A stretch of 64,000 bases of DNA from Brachionus manjavacas (GCA_019054805.1 JAHQIY010000015.1:1496001-1560000); one strand, 5' to 3'. Positions 43,554 to 55,190 are shown, numbered from the stretch's first letter. Numbers and translations: made by a program. Notes: generated by a model from the sequence alone, not told the origin.

Positions 43554-45444
43554 ACTCTAAAATATCTTATGATCAATTGAATTAATGAAATGATAGTCAA
43601 GCTTTGATAAGATTAGTCTGTCGAGAAGGATTAAAAATTATTTTTCAAAATCAAAAAAATCATGTCTTTATTACTTTTAAATTTTTTTTTAAAAAACTAG
43701 CTGATCACATTTTAAATTGTGTGTAATCGGAAATTTTTTTATTTTATATTATCTAATAAATATTGACGTTCAAATTAGATCTCATCTTTCAGATTATTAT
43801 ATTCATTTAAAATATGATATTGTTAAAAAATGATCTCGAATAATCCAGTGAGTTATGTAACAAACAATATGAAGAAAAAAAAATTACAAAATAAATTAAT
43901 TATACTTAAATATAAAATTTTTTTTGAGAATAAGTGTTTACTTTTTTTTAAAGAGTTATAGAGTAATCTTAAATTTAAATTAAATAGTTCACCTAAATTT
44001 TGAAGAAAAGAATCCAATTTTAATGCTTCTAGTGTTCTCTTTTATTGCTCGATAGATCTTGATAAATTTTTTTAATTAAGGCTCATTTATTTTCCAGTAA
44101 ACTAATAAAAGGTTCCGATCAAAATATAAACAAGATAAAATTTGTGCACAAAACATCAATTTAACCGAAAAATAATTATTTTATTTGAAATGAAATGAAA
44201 AAAAAACGATTAATTCATTTTCCTTCTTCTTGATTATTCAAAAACTTTTCTCTTATTAATAAATTTAAAAAAGACTTTCATCCTTTTTATTGGAAAAATT
44301 ATTTCGTGACTTGGAACTAATACAAATTAAGGCTGATCAAGCAATGTGAAAAAAATTGCAACAAATAATGGTTTTAAGAAACAAACTACACAATATTTTC
44401 ACAGTATAGATAGATTAAATTAGTTTTCAGAGCTTGTTTCAAAATGAAGCATTACTTCTCTTCCGATCTTTTCTCTTCCTTTTTCAGATGAACAAGCGAA
44501 TATTTTCAAAAAAAGAAAAATGAGCTTCAAAAATCAATAAAGATTTTTAATTCCTTATATAAACATTCTGAAATTTCAAGTCTCAAATTGGTTACTCTTT
44601 CATTATTGCTTAAGTATCAGTTTGATAATTAATGTGATTATTTTATTAAACCAAATCCATAGCTGAAATATTGGCAAGAATTTTTGCATAAATAAAAACT
44701 TCATTCATCTTTTTAAATTATTCACAAGAGATAGTATTCAACTTTTTGTTTGATCAGCAGAGGCCTAAAGGTTTTATTCCTAGACTCACTCATCAATTCT
44801 TTGAAATTATGATAATATCTATTTATTCAAATCACGTACCTTGAAGCCTAGTTAATCTATGTACACTGAATATCTGAAACAAAAAAGATAAATCTTTATT
44901 TTCTAGTCGAGTTCATATTTTTCCAAAAAAAAATTTTTTTTTCTTAATGGAATTACTGCTGTTGTCAATTTAAAATGCTAATAATTTTATCATCTCAAAG
45001 GCAATCAGCATTGAAGAAAACAAAAAATCGACGGAAATTACGATTACCAGTTGAAATACTCAAAAATCGACTGTGAGGTAAAATTTTTTAATCAAATCTA
45101 AAGCTTCTCTATTGATTGTGACAATCGAAAATTGATGAAATCTAACACTTAGGAAAATATTTAAGAAACAAAAAAAATAAAGAATATTTAAAAAAAAAAT
45201 TTTTTTTTTTTTTTAATTAAACTAAAAGTTTTTTAGCACATTGAGTTTTTTTGATTAAATAAATCAATAAAAATTAGTTCTAAGACTCGAACTTAAAGCC
45301 ATAAATTATGTTCTATGAATTAATTTTTTGATTTATTAGCACGAAGGATTTGAATTAGTTCTATTCAATCCAAATAATTCCGGTATTGTTTAATTAATTT
45401 AAATTGTAATAAAAGATAGAGTATAAAATAAGACAGCCTCAGCA
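43554..45444. other. intergenic, upstream of Kv gene
   Basis: AT-rich spacer that must hold the Kv promoter. No gene or clear promoter element was seen. Confidence 0.5.
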
Positions 45445-48432
45445 ATGACTAGTAACCAGATCACTGCCGACATGGATATTGAGAATCGGGTGATTTTGAA
45501 TGTGGGAGGCACTCGGTTCGAAACTTACAAAACAATCTTAAAAAAAATTCCAGCCACAAGACTGTCTCGACTGACTGAAGCATTGGTAAACTATGATCCG
45601 GCCACAAATGAGTATTTTTATGACAGACATCCGGGAGTTTTTAGCCAAATATTGAACTATTACCGCACTGGTAAATTGCACTATCCGATTAATGTATGTG
45701 GGCCTTTGTTCGAGGAAGAGCTCGAGTTCTGGGGCCTGGACTCGAATCAAGTAGAGCCTTGCTGCTGGAAGACCTACACCAAGCATAGACAAACCGAGGA
45801 AACATTGGCAACTTTGGACAGATTGAACATAGATGTAGAGAAAACTTCAAAGCATGATTTGATGATAAGATTTGGATTTGACGAGCACACAGTGCTGAGC
45901 AATAGCAAAATGGGCTATTTTAACAGAGTTAAGCCCATTGTTTGGCAATTGTTCGAAGAACCAAAGTCTTCTATTCCTGCGACAATAGTTGCTTGTATTC
46001 AAATTTCAATGATTGTTTTATCAGTTGCCATACTCTGGCTTGAGACTTACACGGACTCCAAAGTAAAGGTAATTAAATTTGATCGTCAATATCAAAAATC
46101 AAGTAACATCACCGGAGAGCAATTTGAGTCATTTCGAATAATTGATAACAATCTGATTCCTTTCCTAGTGGCTTTGGAATATATATCAGTATCTTGGTTT
46201 ATCATTGATATGACGGTACGCTTCATAGTGTGTCCCAATAAGGTGGAATTTGTGCACAACATTGACAATTTGTGTGATTTTATAGCCACTAGCTGGGCGG
46301 TGATTGACTTTTTTTTGCAAATTTTTATCAAAAGTTTTCTACTCCAAAGTTTTCAAGTTATCCGAGTAATCCGTCTTCTGCGTCTTTTGTCATACCATGC
46401 CGGAACCAAAGTAATTGTGACCAGTCTGAAGTCAAGTGCACCTGTTTTGCAACTTTTGGTTTTTTTCATGATTGTTTCATCAACACTTTACGGTAAATAT
46501 TTTATTTTTATTAAACAAATTCAATCAAACCCGAGGGTCATTCTTTTTTTTTAATAATTAAAATTTTAATATAAATAAAATTCTTGTTAGAAAAGCTTTG
46601 ACTCACAAGCGGTTAGTGTATAACTCCATAACCCCAAAAAATTGTCATAAAAATTTGTTTAAAAAATTAACAAAGCGTTTATTATTTTAAAAATATTGTG
46701 AAAGTCTGAGATAAAAATAATATTAGTTAACAATTTAAATAATTTTTTTTCGCATTAAAAAAATTACTTCAATTTTGCGAGTTAAGCTTTAAAACTTTTG
46801 AAATGAATGTTCAGTTCGGTCCAAATATTCTAAAAAGTCATTTGAATATTACATCGACACTCTATATTTATAATTATTATTATTATAAAAAAGCTACAGC
46901 AAGACTAGCTTGCGGAGGCGGCCTACATGAGAGGTCGCCTATGGTAGCTCGTTGCACATAATGAGATCAAACACTGATAGAAATATACAATAAAAATTTT
47001 AGGGTTAAAAAAGTTAATTAATATTAACAAAAATAAAAAAACTGGAAATAAATTCTAATAAGAGAAGAAAGAATGATATTTAGTATACAATTTATATATA
47101 GTGTTAAAAAGTAAATATCAAAGGGTTGTGATATTTGTGTTCGATATTTATTAAAATATTTTTTAAATATAAATATTTTTTATCAGGTAATCTATCCAGT
47201 AAATGGACTAGTTTTCTTAAAGAAGTTAATGTGAAGGGAGATTAAAAGAATTCTAGGTTAACAGAGTCAAAATTCTTTTCGAACATTTTATCCGAATTTT
47301 CCATTCATTCAAGATTAATGGTCAAGAAAATCCAATTTTGGTATAAAACATTTTGGAAAATTTTAAAATTGTAAAAAAATGTTATTTTTGTTTAAATTAA
47401 ATCAAATGCGATAAATTGCAGAATTTCTAATTTTAAAGTTAATAAAATTTAACTTACAGATCCATCACTATTTGAAAAAACTAATCATTTCTAAAACTTA
47501 ATTAATAATTGCGGTCTTTTTTAAAAGAAATATTATAATTTTTCCAAATAATTAATTTCAGATTTTGTGTAAATTTTTCGGCCATAAAATGGAGATATTG
47601 ACAAATTGTGATATAATATTTAAAAAAAAAGTTTTTAAAACATAATTTATTTATAAAATTAGGATGAAATTTTGGAAAAAAATTTAAATGTTTATCTAAA
47701 ATTAATCAGCACTTAATCTCAAGAGCAAAAAAAACTGTCAAAATCATTTCAAATTCACTTAAAATTTAATCAATCGATTTTTTTCTAGAAAAAGATCATC
47801 TTTTTTATTTATCGTTGATTTATTGAACAAACTGGTAACTAATTTCTTTTTATCAATAAAAGTGTCATCAAATACACTTAGCTGACTATAAAAAGAGTAA
47901 TTTTAATAATGACACTCTTATTATTTTGCTGAAATTGAAAATTAAAGAGAATGAAAAATTAATAAAAAAAATTTAATAAAATTAAAATTTTGTCTAAATT
48001 AATTAAATTAATGAAAAAAATAATTTTAAAATCAAATGTCCAGATTAAATTTTAATCTTTAAATTAATTTAAACTAATTATGATTTAAAAGGAGCACTCA
48101 TTTTTTATGCCGAACGATTAACTACCGACGACCCCGACAATAACATTTTCATAAGTATACCAGAGGCTTTTTGGTATGCCATCGTCTCACTAACTACAAT
48201 TGGATACGGTGACTTTTCGCCCAAAACCTCGGTTGGCCGTCTTTTTGGAGGTGCGTGTGCCGTAACAGGTGTACTTATGGTCGGTTTACCTATGACCATT
48301 GTAGTCGAAATATTTACAAACTTTTTCAATCATTTGAGAGCAAGATCAAAACTACCAAAGCAAAGACGTAGAATATTGCCAGTAGAAGCACCCCGGGTTC
48401 GAAAAAGAAATCATGGACACAATGAAAATTAA
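45445..48432 (+). CDS. Shaw-type (Kv3) voltage-gated potassium channel
   Basis: Two exons, 45445-46492 and 48092-48432, join in phase to give 462 residues. The T1 tetramerisation domain is strongly Shaw-like (ILNVGGTRFETYK, LKKIPATRLSRLTEAL, DRHPGVFSQILNYYRTGKLH, FEEELEFWGLDSNQVEPCCW). Membrane segments S1 (ATIVACIQISMIVLSVAILW), S2, S3 and an S4 with Arg at every third position (FQVIRVIRLLRLL) follow. Exon 2 carries the end of S5, the pore with filter TTIGYGD, S6 and the Shaw tail ARSKLPKQRRRILPVE. The S6 hinge, Pro-Val-Pro in Shaker-related channels, reads Pro-Met-Thr (GLPMTIVV). The cytoplasmic tail is short. Intron 1 (1599 bases) contains a LINE tail at 46.9 kb. Confidence 0.93.
46868..46975 (-). 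mobile_element. LINE family A 3' end, copy 2 (antisense, in Kv intron)
   Basis: Read on the minus strand: GTGCAACGAGCTACCATAGG, a stem GGCGACC...GGCCGCC, a stem GCAAG...CTTGC, TGTAGC and a TAAT-type tail. It shares the extra upstream words with copy 1, so both belong to the same subfamily. It is opposite in orientation to the host gene. Confidence 0.75.
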
Positions 48433-48480
48433 AATAACCCATTTATTAAAACAAAAATAAATAATTTTAAAAAATAAAGT

Positions 48481-49632
48481 TTAAAGTTCTTCATTTGTTC
48501 GGCTCCCATTTAGATTTTTTTCTTTTAAAAATTGTTTATACTTTTTAAGCTCTTTTTTCAAAGTCTTCAAAAATATGTCTTTGGCTTTTCCGCAATATGT
48601 AGCCTTTACAGATTCCTTTTCGAATGCATCTCGAATTTCCACGTACAAATTCTTGATTGACTCTTCCGTAAAGTCATACTTTGAAAAAAGATTGATTTTA
48701 TTCAGTGTATTTTAGTTTCTTACCTTTTCAAACGCTTTATAAATCTGTCTAAATGCTGGTTCTTTTTCAGTCTGAAAAACTCTTCTGCATCCGTGCAAAA
48801 TTCTGGCGCCATTTTTTTCTGCACTCTTGCAATTTGAGCCATACATGCAATGATCTGGCCGATAGTTCCATGAACAATCATATTCGTACAAGCGATCCGG
48901 ATGAAATTTGAACAAAATATTCAACAAACACTGGTCACCCCAAGTGATATTGTACCTGTAAGTTTGGTACATTGGCAAAATTTTGCCAACAAAATCAAAA
49001 TCTCTCATTCTAGTTAAGTTCATGAGCATAACCCCTGAATTAAGGCCCAGTTTGCCGTAATAAGGATGCCTAGCAAATCTGTTGTACCATCCCATGTTTG
49101 CATCTTCATGCTCGGGTGCCAACGCAGCCAGATGAGTCTGATTGAAATTTTTGAAATGGGACCAAACTTGCTCCAGGCCTGTCAGGAACAAAACATCAGT
49201 GTCGATGTAAAGCAAAGAATCGACTTGTTTTAAAATATCAGGCAAAAAGATTCTTTGTGAAGCACACAGTTTGAACAGTTTTTGCCATTCCTCGCGGTTT
49301 TTCTGCGGAAATTTCGGCTCAAAAATTGAATAACTAAATTTATCTTGAACAAATTTTGGCCATCGATTGAACTGACCAATAAATTGATTGTGTAGATTTT
49401 TTTCACTAAAAATAAAAAAGTGTAATTTTGGCCGAGTAAACATTAGGGCTGATTTTAGCAGAACTAATGTTTCTGGCGCTCGATCACCACATGCAACCAC
49501 TGATAAGTTTATAATCTGATCATCAGCTTTGTATTCTTTTCTTAAAAATTTTTTTTTTTATTTTAATTCAAATTTTTTTATTAGTAGAACTTACATAAAG
49601 AATATTGACAAGAAAATTGATATTAAGTTCAT
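48481..49632 (-). CDS. glucoside xylosyltransferase (GXYLT1/2 family)
   Basis: GXYLT adds xylose to O-linked glucose on EGF repeats of Notch in the secretory pathway. Three exons, 49632-49595, 49540-48724 and 48678-48481, join in phase to give 350 residues. The catalytic GT8 domain shows VVACGDRAPETLVLLKSAL, LLYIDTDVLFL with the metal-binding DxD, PEHEDANMGWYNRFARHPYY, GKLGLNSGVMLMN, NITWGDQCLLN and WNYRPDHCMYGSNC. Exon 1 encodes MNLISIFLSIFF, a short hydrophobic start that could be a signal anchor. The stem between it and the catalytic domain is much shorter than in vertebrates. The C-terminus has YCGKAKDIFLKTL as in the family. The stop lies only 48 bases from the Kv stop on the other strand. 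Confidence 0.94.
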
Positions 49633-52149
49633 ATTAAAAAAAAATCCAATTTTGATTTTAAACTAAAATATTTTAAGCTTTTATTTTGTTCGAAAAAACA
49701 GCATATTTTTCTGTGTCAATTTATTAGTATTTATTATTGGAAATTTTTTAGCATAGCTAAATTCGAGCTCTTGAACTCGTTGATTAAACTCGAATATTTA
49801 TATTATTATATTCCTATGAGCCGTATGTGACAATTAAAATTTTCATAAGTTAATTTATTTTTTACAGGTATGAAAGATTTTATTTATAATATATGTCAAA
49901 TAAATGTGAATATTAGACTTAGATAAATATTTACATTCGATACGTTTTTTTTATACAAATTGGATTAGATATTTCTAGTTTATTCTAGTTTTTGGATGTG
50001 ATATAATTATCCAGTGAGATTTAGAAAAAATATTTATTCTAGCTGTCAAAAAAATATTTGTCACTACTGGTCACATAATCTCTAGTACTTTATTTAACAT
50101 CAGTATTATGTAGCTCTGTTTTTTTAATTTTCAAAATCAAAACTAAAATTTGATCATTCTCTTTAGCTGATAAAGTTTTTTAATTTTTTTGTTTAAGTAT
50201 CTAGTGATTTTTTTATAAAACATTCTTTATTGGAAAAGAGGATCTGTTCACCCTAAGACTGCCAGCTATGTACAAGATTGAAAAATATTATTTTTATTTA
50301 AACATTTTTGAATTTTCTTAAGATTTTTAAGAAAAATTTCAATATTTTTATTTATTTAAAAAAAAATAAAGTTTTTAACAAAATTTTGATGAAACTAACA
50401 ATGCATTTTTCTTACAATTTCAATTTTTTTGTAGAAGTTCGAATTTTGTGATACATTAAATGAGTCATTTACTACAATTTTCAGAATTATCTTCCGGCTT
50501 AAAGTGAAAAAAATTCTTTTTAATTTTTTCATTTTTCTTATATTTTTTTTTAAACCAAAATTCACTACTACATATTAAATAAACTCGTTTGGATACAAAA
50601 AGAAACAAAATTCTTAGAAATCTAAACAATTTTTTTTCTGATTTAATCTTTAAACGGCTTCAAAATAAAAATATTATTTAGCATTTATTTTTCAATATCT
50701 TTGAATACTAAATTTCTGTCAAATTAGAGACCATATTAACAACGAACAGATAAAAAGAATTGTTCGAAATTGGATGATAATTTTCAAACTTATTTTTTGT
50801 AAAGCTGAGTTTATGATATCACTTCAAAAAAGTGTAATTTTTATATTAAAAGTATTAAAGATAAGATAATAAATCTTTATAACATAAATTATACTGAGAT
50901 GTCGCTGATGATCGATTTATTTATAATTTATCTTTCATTTCCAATTAGAAATACGAATTCTGCAAGATCTTTTTCAGCTTCTAAGGAACCTAAAACTAAA
51001 AAGACCGATATTTTTTATACCTTAAAGGATCGATGGTGTCAAATTAACACCATGGAAAGAAGCAAATTTTATTAGTACGATTTTATAGTAATTTAAAAGA
51101 CAAAACATGATAAAATAAAATAATTTAAAGTTTTTTAAGTAATTTTTCTTAAAAATATTTTAATCTTTATTATAAGCCTTAAAAATTTAAATGAAAATTT
51201 ATAATTCGGTGAATATTAAAATCGGTGTTAAAAAATTGGCTTATGGTATCTATGGGTTAGGGTTAGTCTAAAAGTATAAAACCACGTTTTTTGGATTATT
51301 TTAGACTGGAAGAAAAAGATCAAGTAAAGCTAAAAAAGTTATTGAAGTTTATTAAAGAAAAAAAAACTCAATTTTTTTTAATGCGTATTTTTTTCAAACT
51401 TTATTATTAAATTATTTTATAAAAATTTTACAAGAAATAGATTAATTTTTTATTACTCCGAAAAAAATTCAATTTTTAAAACAGTAAGCGGGTCTTTCAG
51501 AATACAAAACTTCAGTATCTTTTTCTCTATTATTTTATATCATTAATTTAAATTAATTCACAAATTTTTTCTTTTTTTATTTAACAAACTATTTATAAAT
51601 TAATAAGATAAATTTGTTCTTAACGTTTTAAAAGATTAAAATTTTGAATAATTAATAAATTTTCTGTTTTTCTTTTGAACATCGTTAACCATTTTGAAAT
51701 AATTTCTCGATAATTATCGATTCTTATTTTAAGAATTATTTTTAAGTTAAAAAAAAAAACAAATTTAATTTTTCAAAGGTAATCAATTAATGAGTGCGAA
51801 ATATCTATTTATCAAAATAAAATTTATTTTTTTATTTTTGGGATATTCTTGTTTTGCAGTTCATTGTGACAAAAAATTAAAGTAATTTATTCTATTTCAA
51901 TAAAGTTAATGGCAAAAATCCTTTTCAGACTTGTAATATTTTTGACAAATTGAACAATTTTTCATTATAATCAAAAATTTTAAGTTTTAAAAATAAAAAA
52001 ACAAGACTTTTTTTTTGACATTGCATTGTATTTTATGAACGAGCAGAAAGATCTGGAAAATTATTTACTAAATATTAAAATATTTTGAAATTTTGTAAAA
52101 TATATTATAAATTAAAAAACCTATTGCTTTTTATTCTTGTATTCAGAAT
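49633..52149. other. intergenic, no gene seen
   Basis: 2.5 kb of AT-rich DNA between GXYLT and FAM32A. No convincing ORF, RNA gene or repeat was found apart from short low-complexity tracts. Confidence 0.5.
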
Positions 52150-52524
52150 ATGTCGTATGAATGTTCTGGAGGATCCCTTAAGCTAAAGGGGGTAAGCGAT
52201 AAAAAGATTAAAAAGAAAAAGAAATCAAAGATAGACCCTGATATGATCAAACAAGAATTGGCGCTGCCCAAAGTTTCCAGACCTGAGTTGGACGATCCTA
52301 ACAGCAATGGTAGTTGCAAAGAAGCAGAGCAAGGGAATGAGACAAGAAAAATTTCAAAAACCAAAGCTGAACTAGCATTTGAACGAATTCAAGAAATGCG
52401 TAATCAAGAGAAAGTTATCAAAAGAGCAGAAAAGTCGCATAAAGAACGCGTTGAGCTCTATAACAAACATTTGGATAGTCTCAGCGAATACAACGATATT
52501 CCCAAGGTCTCTTGGACTAAATAA
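52150..52524 (+). CDS. FAM32A: FAM32A homologue
   Basis: A single exon of 124 residues. FAM32A is a small nuclear protein seen in late human spliceosomes, where it helps position the 3' splice site for exon ligation. The N-terminus has GGSLKLKGV followed by a Lys-rich run (KKIKKKKKSK). The conserved C-terminal half reads KTKAELAFERIQEMRNQEKV, then SHKERVELYNKHLDSLSEYN and the invariant end DIPKVSWTK. The length is slightly above the 112 residues of the human protein, with the extra residues in the variable middle. Confidence 0.93.
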   Translation: MSYECSGGSLKLKGVSDKKIKKKKKSKIDPDMIKQELALPKVSRPELDDPNSNGSCKEAEQGNETRKISKTKAELAFERIQEMRNQEKVIKRAEKSHKERVELYNKHLDSLSEYNDIPKVSWTK

Positions 52525-52854
52525 ACAATATTCTCTATTATGTAAATTTAATTTTGTTTTTAAATAAAATTTTTCAAGTAAAAAAATTATTTTTTTTCAA
52601 TTTTGTTTTGTCCTTATAAATTTTTTGTCTCTCTCTAGAAGACTCGAATCATTCAAAAAACTGGTCCTAATCCAAATTAGATCATGTTTTTAATGGTTTG
52701 TTTTTAAAAATTAATTTATGAAATTTTTTTTGGATGCACTCTTTATGAATATTTAATTTCATTAAAAACTAAATTTAAACTTTAAATCCCTAAACAATTC
52801 TTTATCCAAATAAATAGAAAATTTTCAATTTTAAAATTTTAAAATTCAATTAAA
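52525..52854. other. short spacer, no gene seen
   Basis: AT-rich spacer between FAM32A and the unknown gene at 52855. Confidence 0.5.
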
Positions 52855-53403
52855 ATGATAAACAATGCTAACGAAAGTACTGGGACTGAAATTTTTCAAA
52901 TATTGGAAAATATGCAACGCTCGATGAACCAAATATCTACCAATCTTGAGCACCAACAAAATCAAATAATCAACTTAAGCACTCAGCAGAATGCATTGCA
53001 AATCACAATACCAAGTTCAACATTGGCATGTGCACAAGTCGATTATTCAGCAATGATGCGAGGTTTGATTGCCAATAAGTACACAATTTCGAATTTTGTT
53101 CCAAGAGATAGACATGAAATTGACTTTTTAGCAAGAATGCTTGAAGACTACGAGCTTGGTCTGCTGCCCATTAAAACAAAAGAAGCTTGGCAGGAGCAGG
53201 TTTCGATTCTAAATTCGGTCGCTGATAATGGATGGCCTGCCACTGTTCAGAAGATCCGTGAATCTAAGGCGAATTTGTCAGCTCTTATCTCGCCCAGACA
53301 GTTGACTCAAATTTATCCTCACAATCAAAAATTCAGAATCGGAAATGGTTATGGTAAATCGAGCGGAAAATGGCGAGAAAGAATAAATCAGAGAAAATTT
53401 TGA
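52855..53403 (+). CDS. unknown protein of 182 residues
   Basis: Single-exon ORF with normal amino-acid composition and a good share of G and C at codons in the middle, so probably real. I do not recognise the family. Residues 10-50 look like an amphipathic helix rich in Gln/Asn (MQRSMNQISTNLEHQQNQII). The central part (MMRGLIANKYTISNFVPRDR, LARMLEDYELGLLPIKTKEA) is the most ordered. The C-terminus is basic with Gly/Lys/Arg (GNGYGKSSGKWRERINQRKF), which would suit nucleic-acid binding. A Gag/ORF1-like origin is possible, but nothing around it proves one. Confidence 0.6.
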   Translation: MINNANESTGTEIFQILENMQRSMNQISTNLEHQQNQIINLSTQQNALQITIPSSTLACAQVDYSAMMRGLIANKYTISNFVPRDRHEIDFLARMLEDYELGLLPIKTKEAWQEQVSILNSVADNGWPATVQKIRESKANLSALISPRQLTQIYPHNQKFRIGNGYGKSSGKWRERINQRKF

Positions 53404-54064
53404 TTTCTCTTAGTATTAATCATATTGATAATGTTATTTTTGCTTCAACTCTTATAAAAATTTTGTTTTTGAATAAATTTTTCAGCATAAATCACAAGTT
53501 TTTTATTTATAAAACACTTAATTTAAAAAAAAATAAAAATCATTTAATAAAAAATTCAGAACTAAAACAGTTATAATACTACGTAAAATTATTTATTCTT
53601 TTTTGTGTCATTTTTTTTTTATAAATATTGGAAATACAATTGATTGATTTTTTTCAGTCTTTAATATATTGTAAATTTTTTAGTGCTAAAATTTAAATTG
53701 AAATAGACAATTTAAGTTTATATCTTAAAAATTAAATGAATTTTTTTCTAAAAGTTTAAAATTAGTTCTGAGAGTGCATCAAAGTTGCATAAAATGTAAA
53801 AGTCTGCAAATGGTGTGCAAAATCTCTGCAAAATGCACTACTGCCAATTAAATTGAAATTTTAGATTCTGCTAAACTCTGTAAATTTAACAAACTTATGA
53901 TGCAAGTTTGAATGTTGCCCTATGTTTCATTTACAGAACTGAGTTTAAACCTTTACAAAAAAAAATTATTCAATTTTTTTTTAATTTTTTCTGTTCTTTT
54001 TATCATTTTGTACTGAATTTCGCAAAACCCTATTATTTTAAGTTTTTAAAAAAAATTTTTTCTC
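53404..54064. other. intergenic, no gene seen
   Basis: AT-rich spacer. Words containing TGCAAA recur at 53775-53845 but without fixed spacing. Confidence 0.45.
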
Positions 54065-54341
54065 AATAAAAACTTTTGATGATTGCTGACAGCAATCAAA
54101 ATAAACATAATTTCAAAAAATAACACGTAATGTTCATTTTTAAAAAAAATTTAAACCTTTTTAAATATTTTTAACAAAATGACATTAAATAAATTTCAAA
54201 AAATTCTAAAGATTATTTTTTGATTTTTTCTAACTATTTTCTACTACATTTCATTTTGTATGCTGTATTTGTATCAATGATTTTATATATTTTAAATTTT
54301 AAGATCACCAAACTAAATTTTGAAAAAAATGCTTCAAAATT
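54065..54341 (+). repeat. duplicated fragment of dynactin-1 intron 3 and exon 4
   Basis: Aligns in direct orientation with about 59631-59906. Shared words include AATTTCAAAAAATA, TTTTAAATTTTAAGATCACC and AAACTAAATTxTGAAxAAAA then TGCTTCAAAA. The last 36 bases (54304-54339) correspond to the first codons of dynactin-1 exon 4 (ITKLN...NASK) with about three differences, preceded by the same AAG acceptor. After that the match stops. Confidence 0.75.
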
Positions 54342-54821
54342 TGATTTTTTTTAATGAAATTTTTTAAGATTTGTTTTATATATTTATTATAAAAAAAAGA
54401 TATAAATTTCTAAATATATCTTTATCAAAATATTTAAATTAACTCAATTAAAAAAAAAAATCTTGAGTGAAAATTATCTGACATTTTTATTCTTTGCTTG
54501 ACTTAAGGTTTAAATTCAAAACAGCAAAAACAAACATCTGCTTAATTCTTAAATTTTTTTTTTTTACATTGAATATTTATTTAATAAATTTTTTTTTAAA
54601 TAAACATAATTAATCAAAAGCTATTGTTTTTTCTTCATTTAATTCGACTTATCCAAATTGGACAACAATTTTTAATCAAATTAAAAAAATATTTTCCTTA
54701 AGGTTAAACGAACTAAGTTTGCTTCCTGAAGCTTCATTTTATCTGTATTTTCTTAATTTAAATTTTAAAATGGAATTAAAAACAAATCATAATAAGGGTC
54801 CTTCTTACATTCATTAAATTA

Positions 54822-55190
54822 AATGATAATAATAATTGAAAGCTACAGCAAGCGAGCTTGCGGAGATGGCATTCTCGGAAGCCATCTATGGTAGCTAATC
54901 GGGCAAAAATCGAGAGATTAAGGAACTACAATGAAAGGCGTTCCACTCGTTGATGAATCTGTTGGTGAAAAAGTTAGCTCGCTAATGACATTTGATCGTG
55001 ACTTGGCCAGAACGTTCTCCTGTGTCCTCTAATATTACCAGCTGGTCCTGCTTGCGAGAGAGAGTTACAGAGTTCCATAGGTTTCATCCAGCGCACAGCG
55101 TTGACTCTGCGGTAGAATTTGAACAGTTGTATCATGTTTCCTTTTACACGGCGCTCCTGAAGGTTCTTTATTTTCAAGGAAAGCAAATAA
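54822..55190 (-). mobile_element. LINE family A, copy 3: ORF2 C-terminus plus 3' UTR
   Basis: On the minus strand, LSLKIKNLQERRVKGNMIQL then FKFYRRVNAVRWMKPMELCN and SLSQAGPAGNIRGHRR are the C-terminal region of a CR1/L2-like LINE ORF2. A frameshift near 54990 separates this from NFFTNRFINEWNAF and a stop at about 54900. The 3' UTR follows at once: GCTACCATA, a stem GATGGC...GCCATC, a stem GCAAGC-GA-GCTTGC (read either way), TGTAGC and an ATT-rich tail. This copy shows which element the isolated tails belong to. It is 5'-truncated near 55190. Confidence 0.85.

Noticed and set aside
51249..51268. GGGTTAGGGTTAG, two telomere-like repeats
   Set aside because: Only two units in isolation; too short to call an interstitial telomere, and the telomere repeat of this organism is not known from the window.
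54840..54905. Hammerhead-type ribozyme in the three-way fold of the LINE 3' end
   Set aside because: The conserved core words CTGATGA and GAAA are absent; the fold is better explained as a reverse-transcriptase recognition signal.
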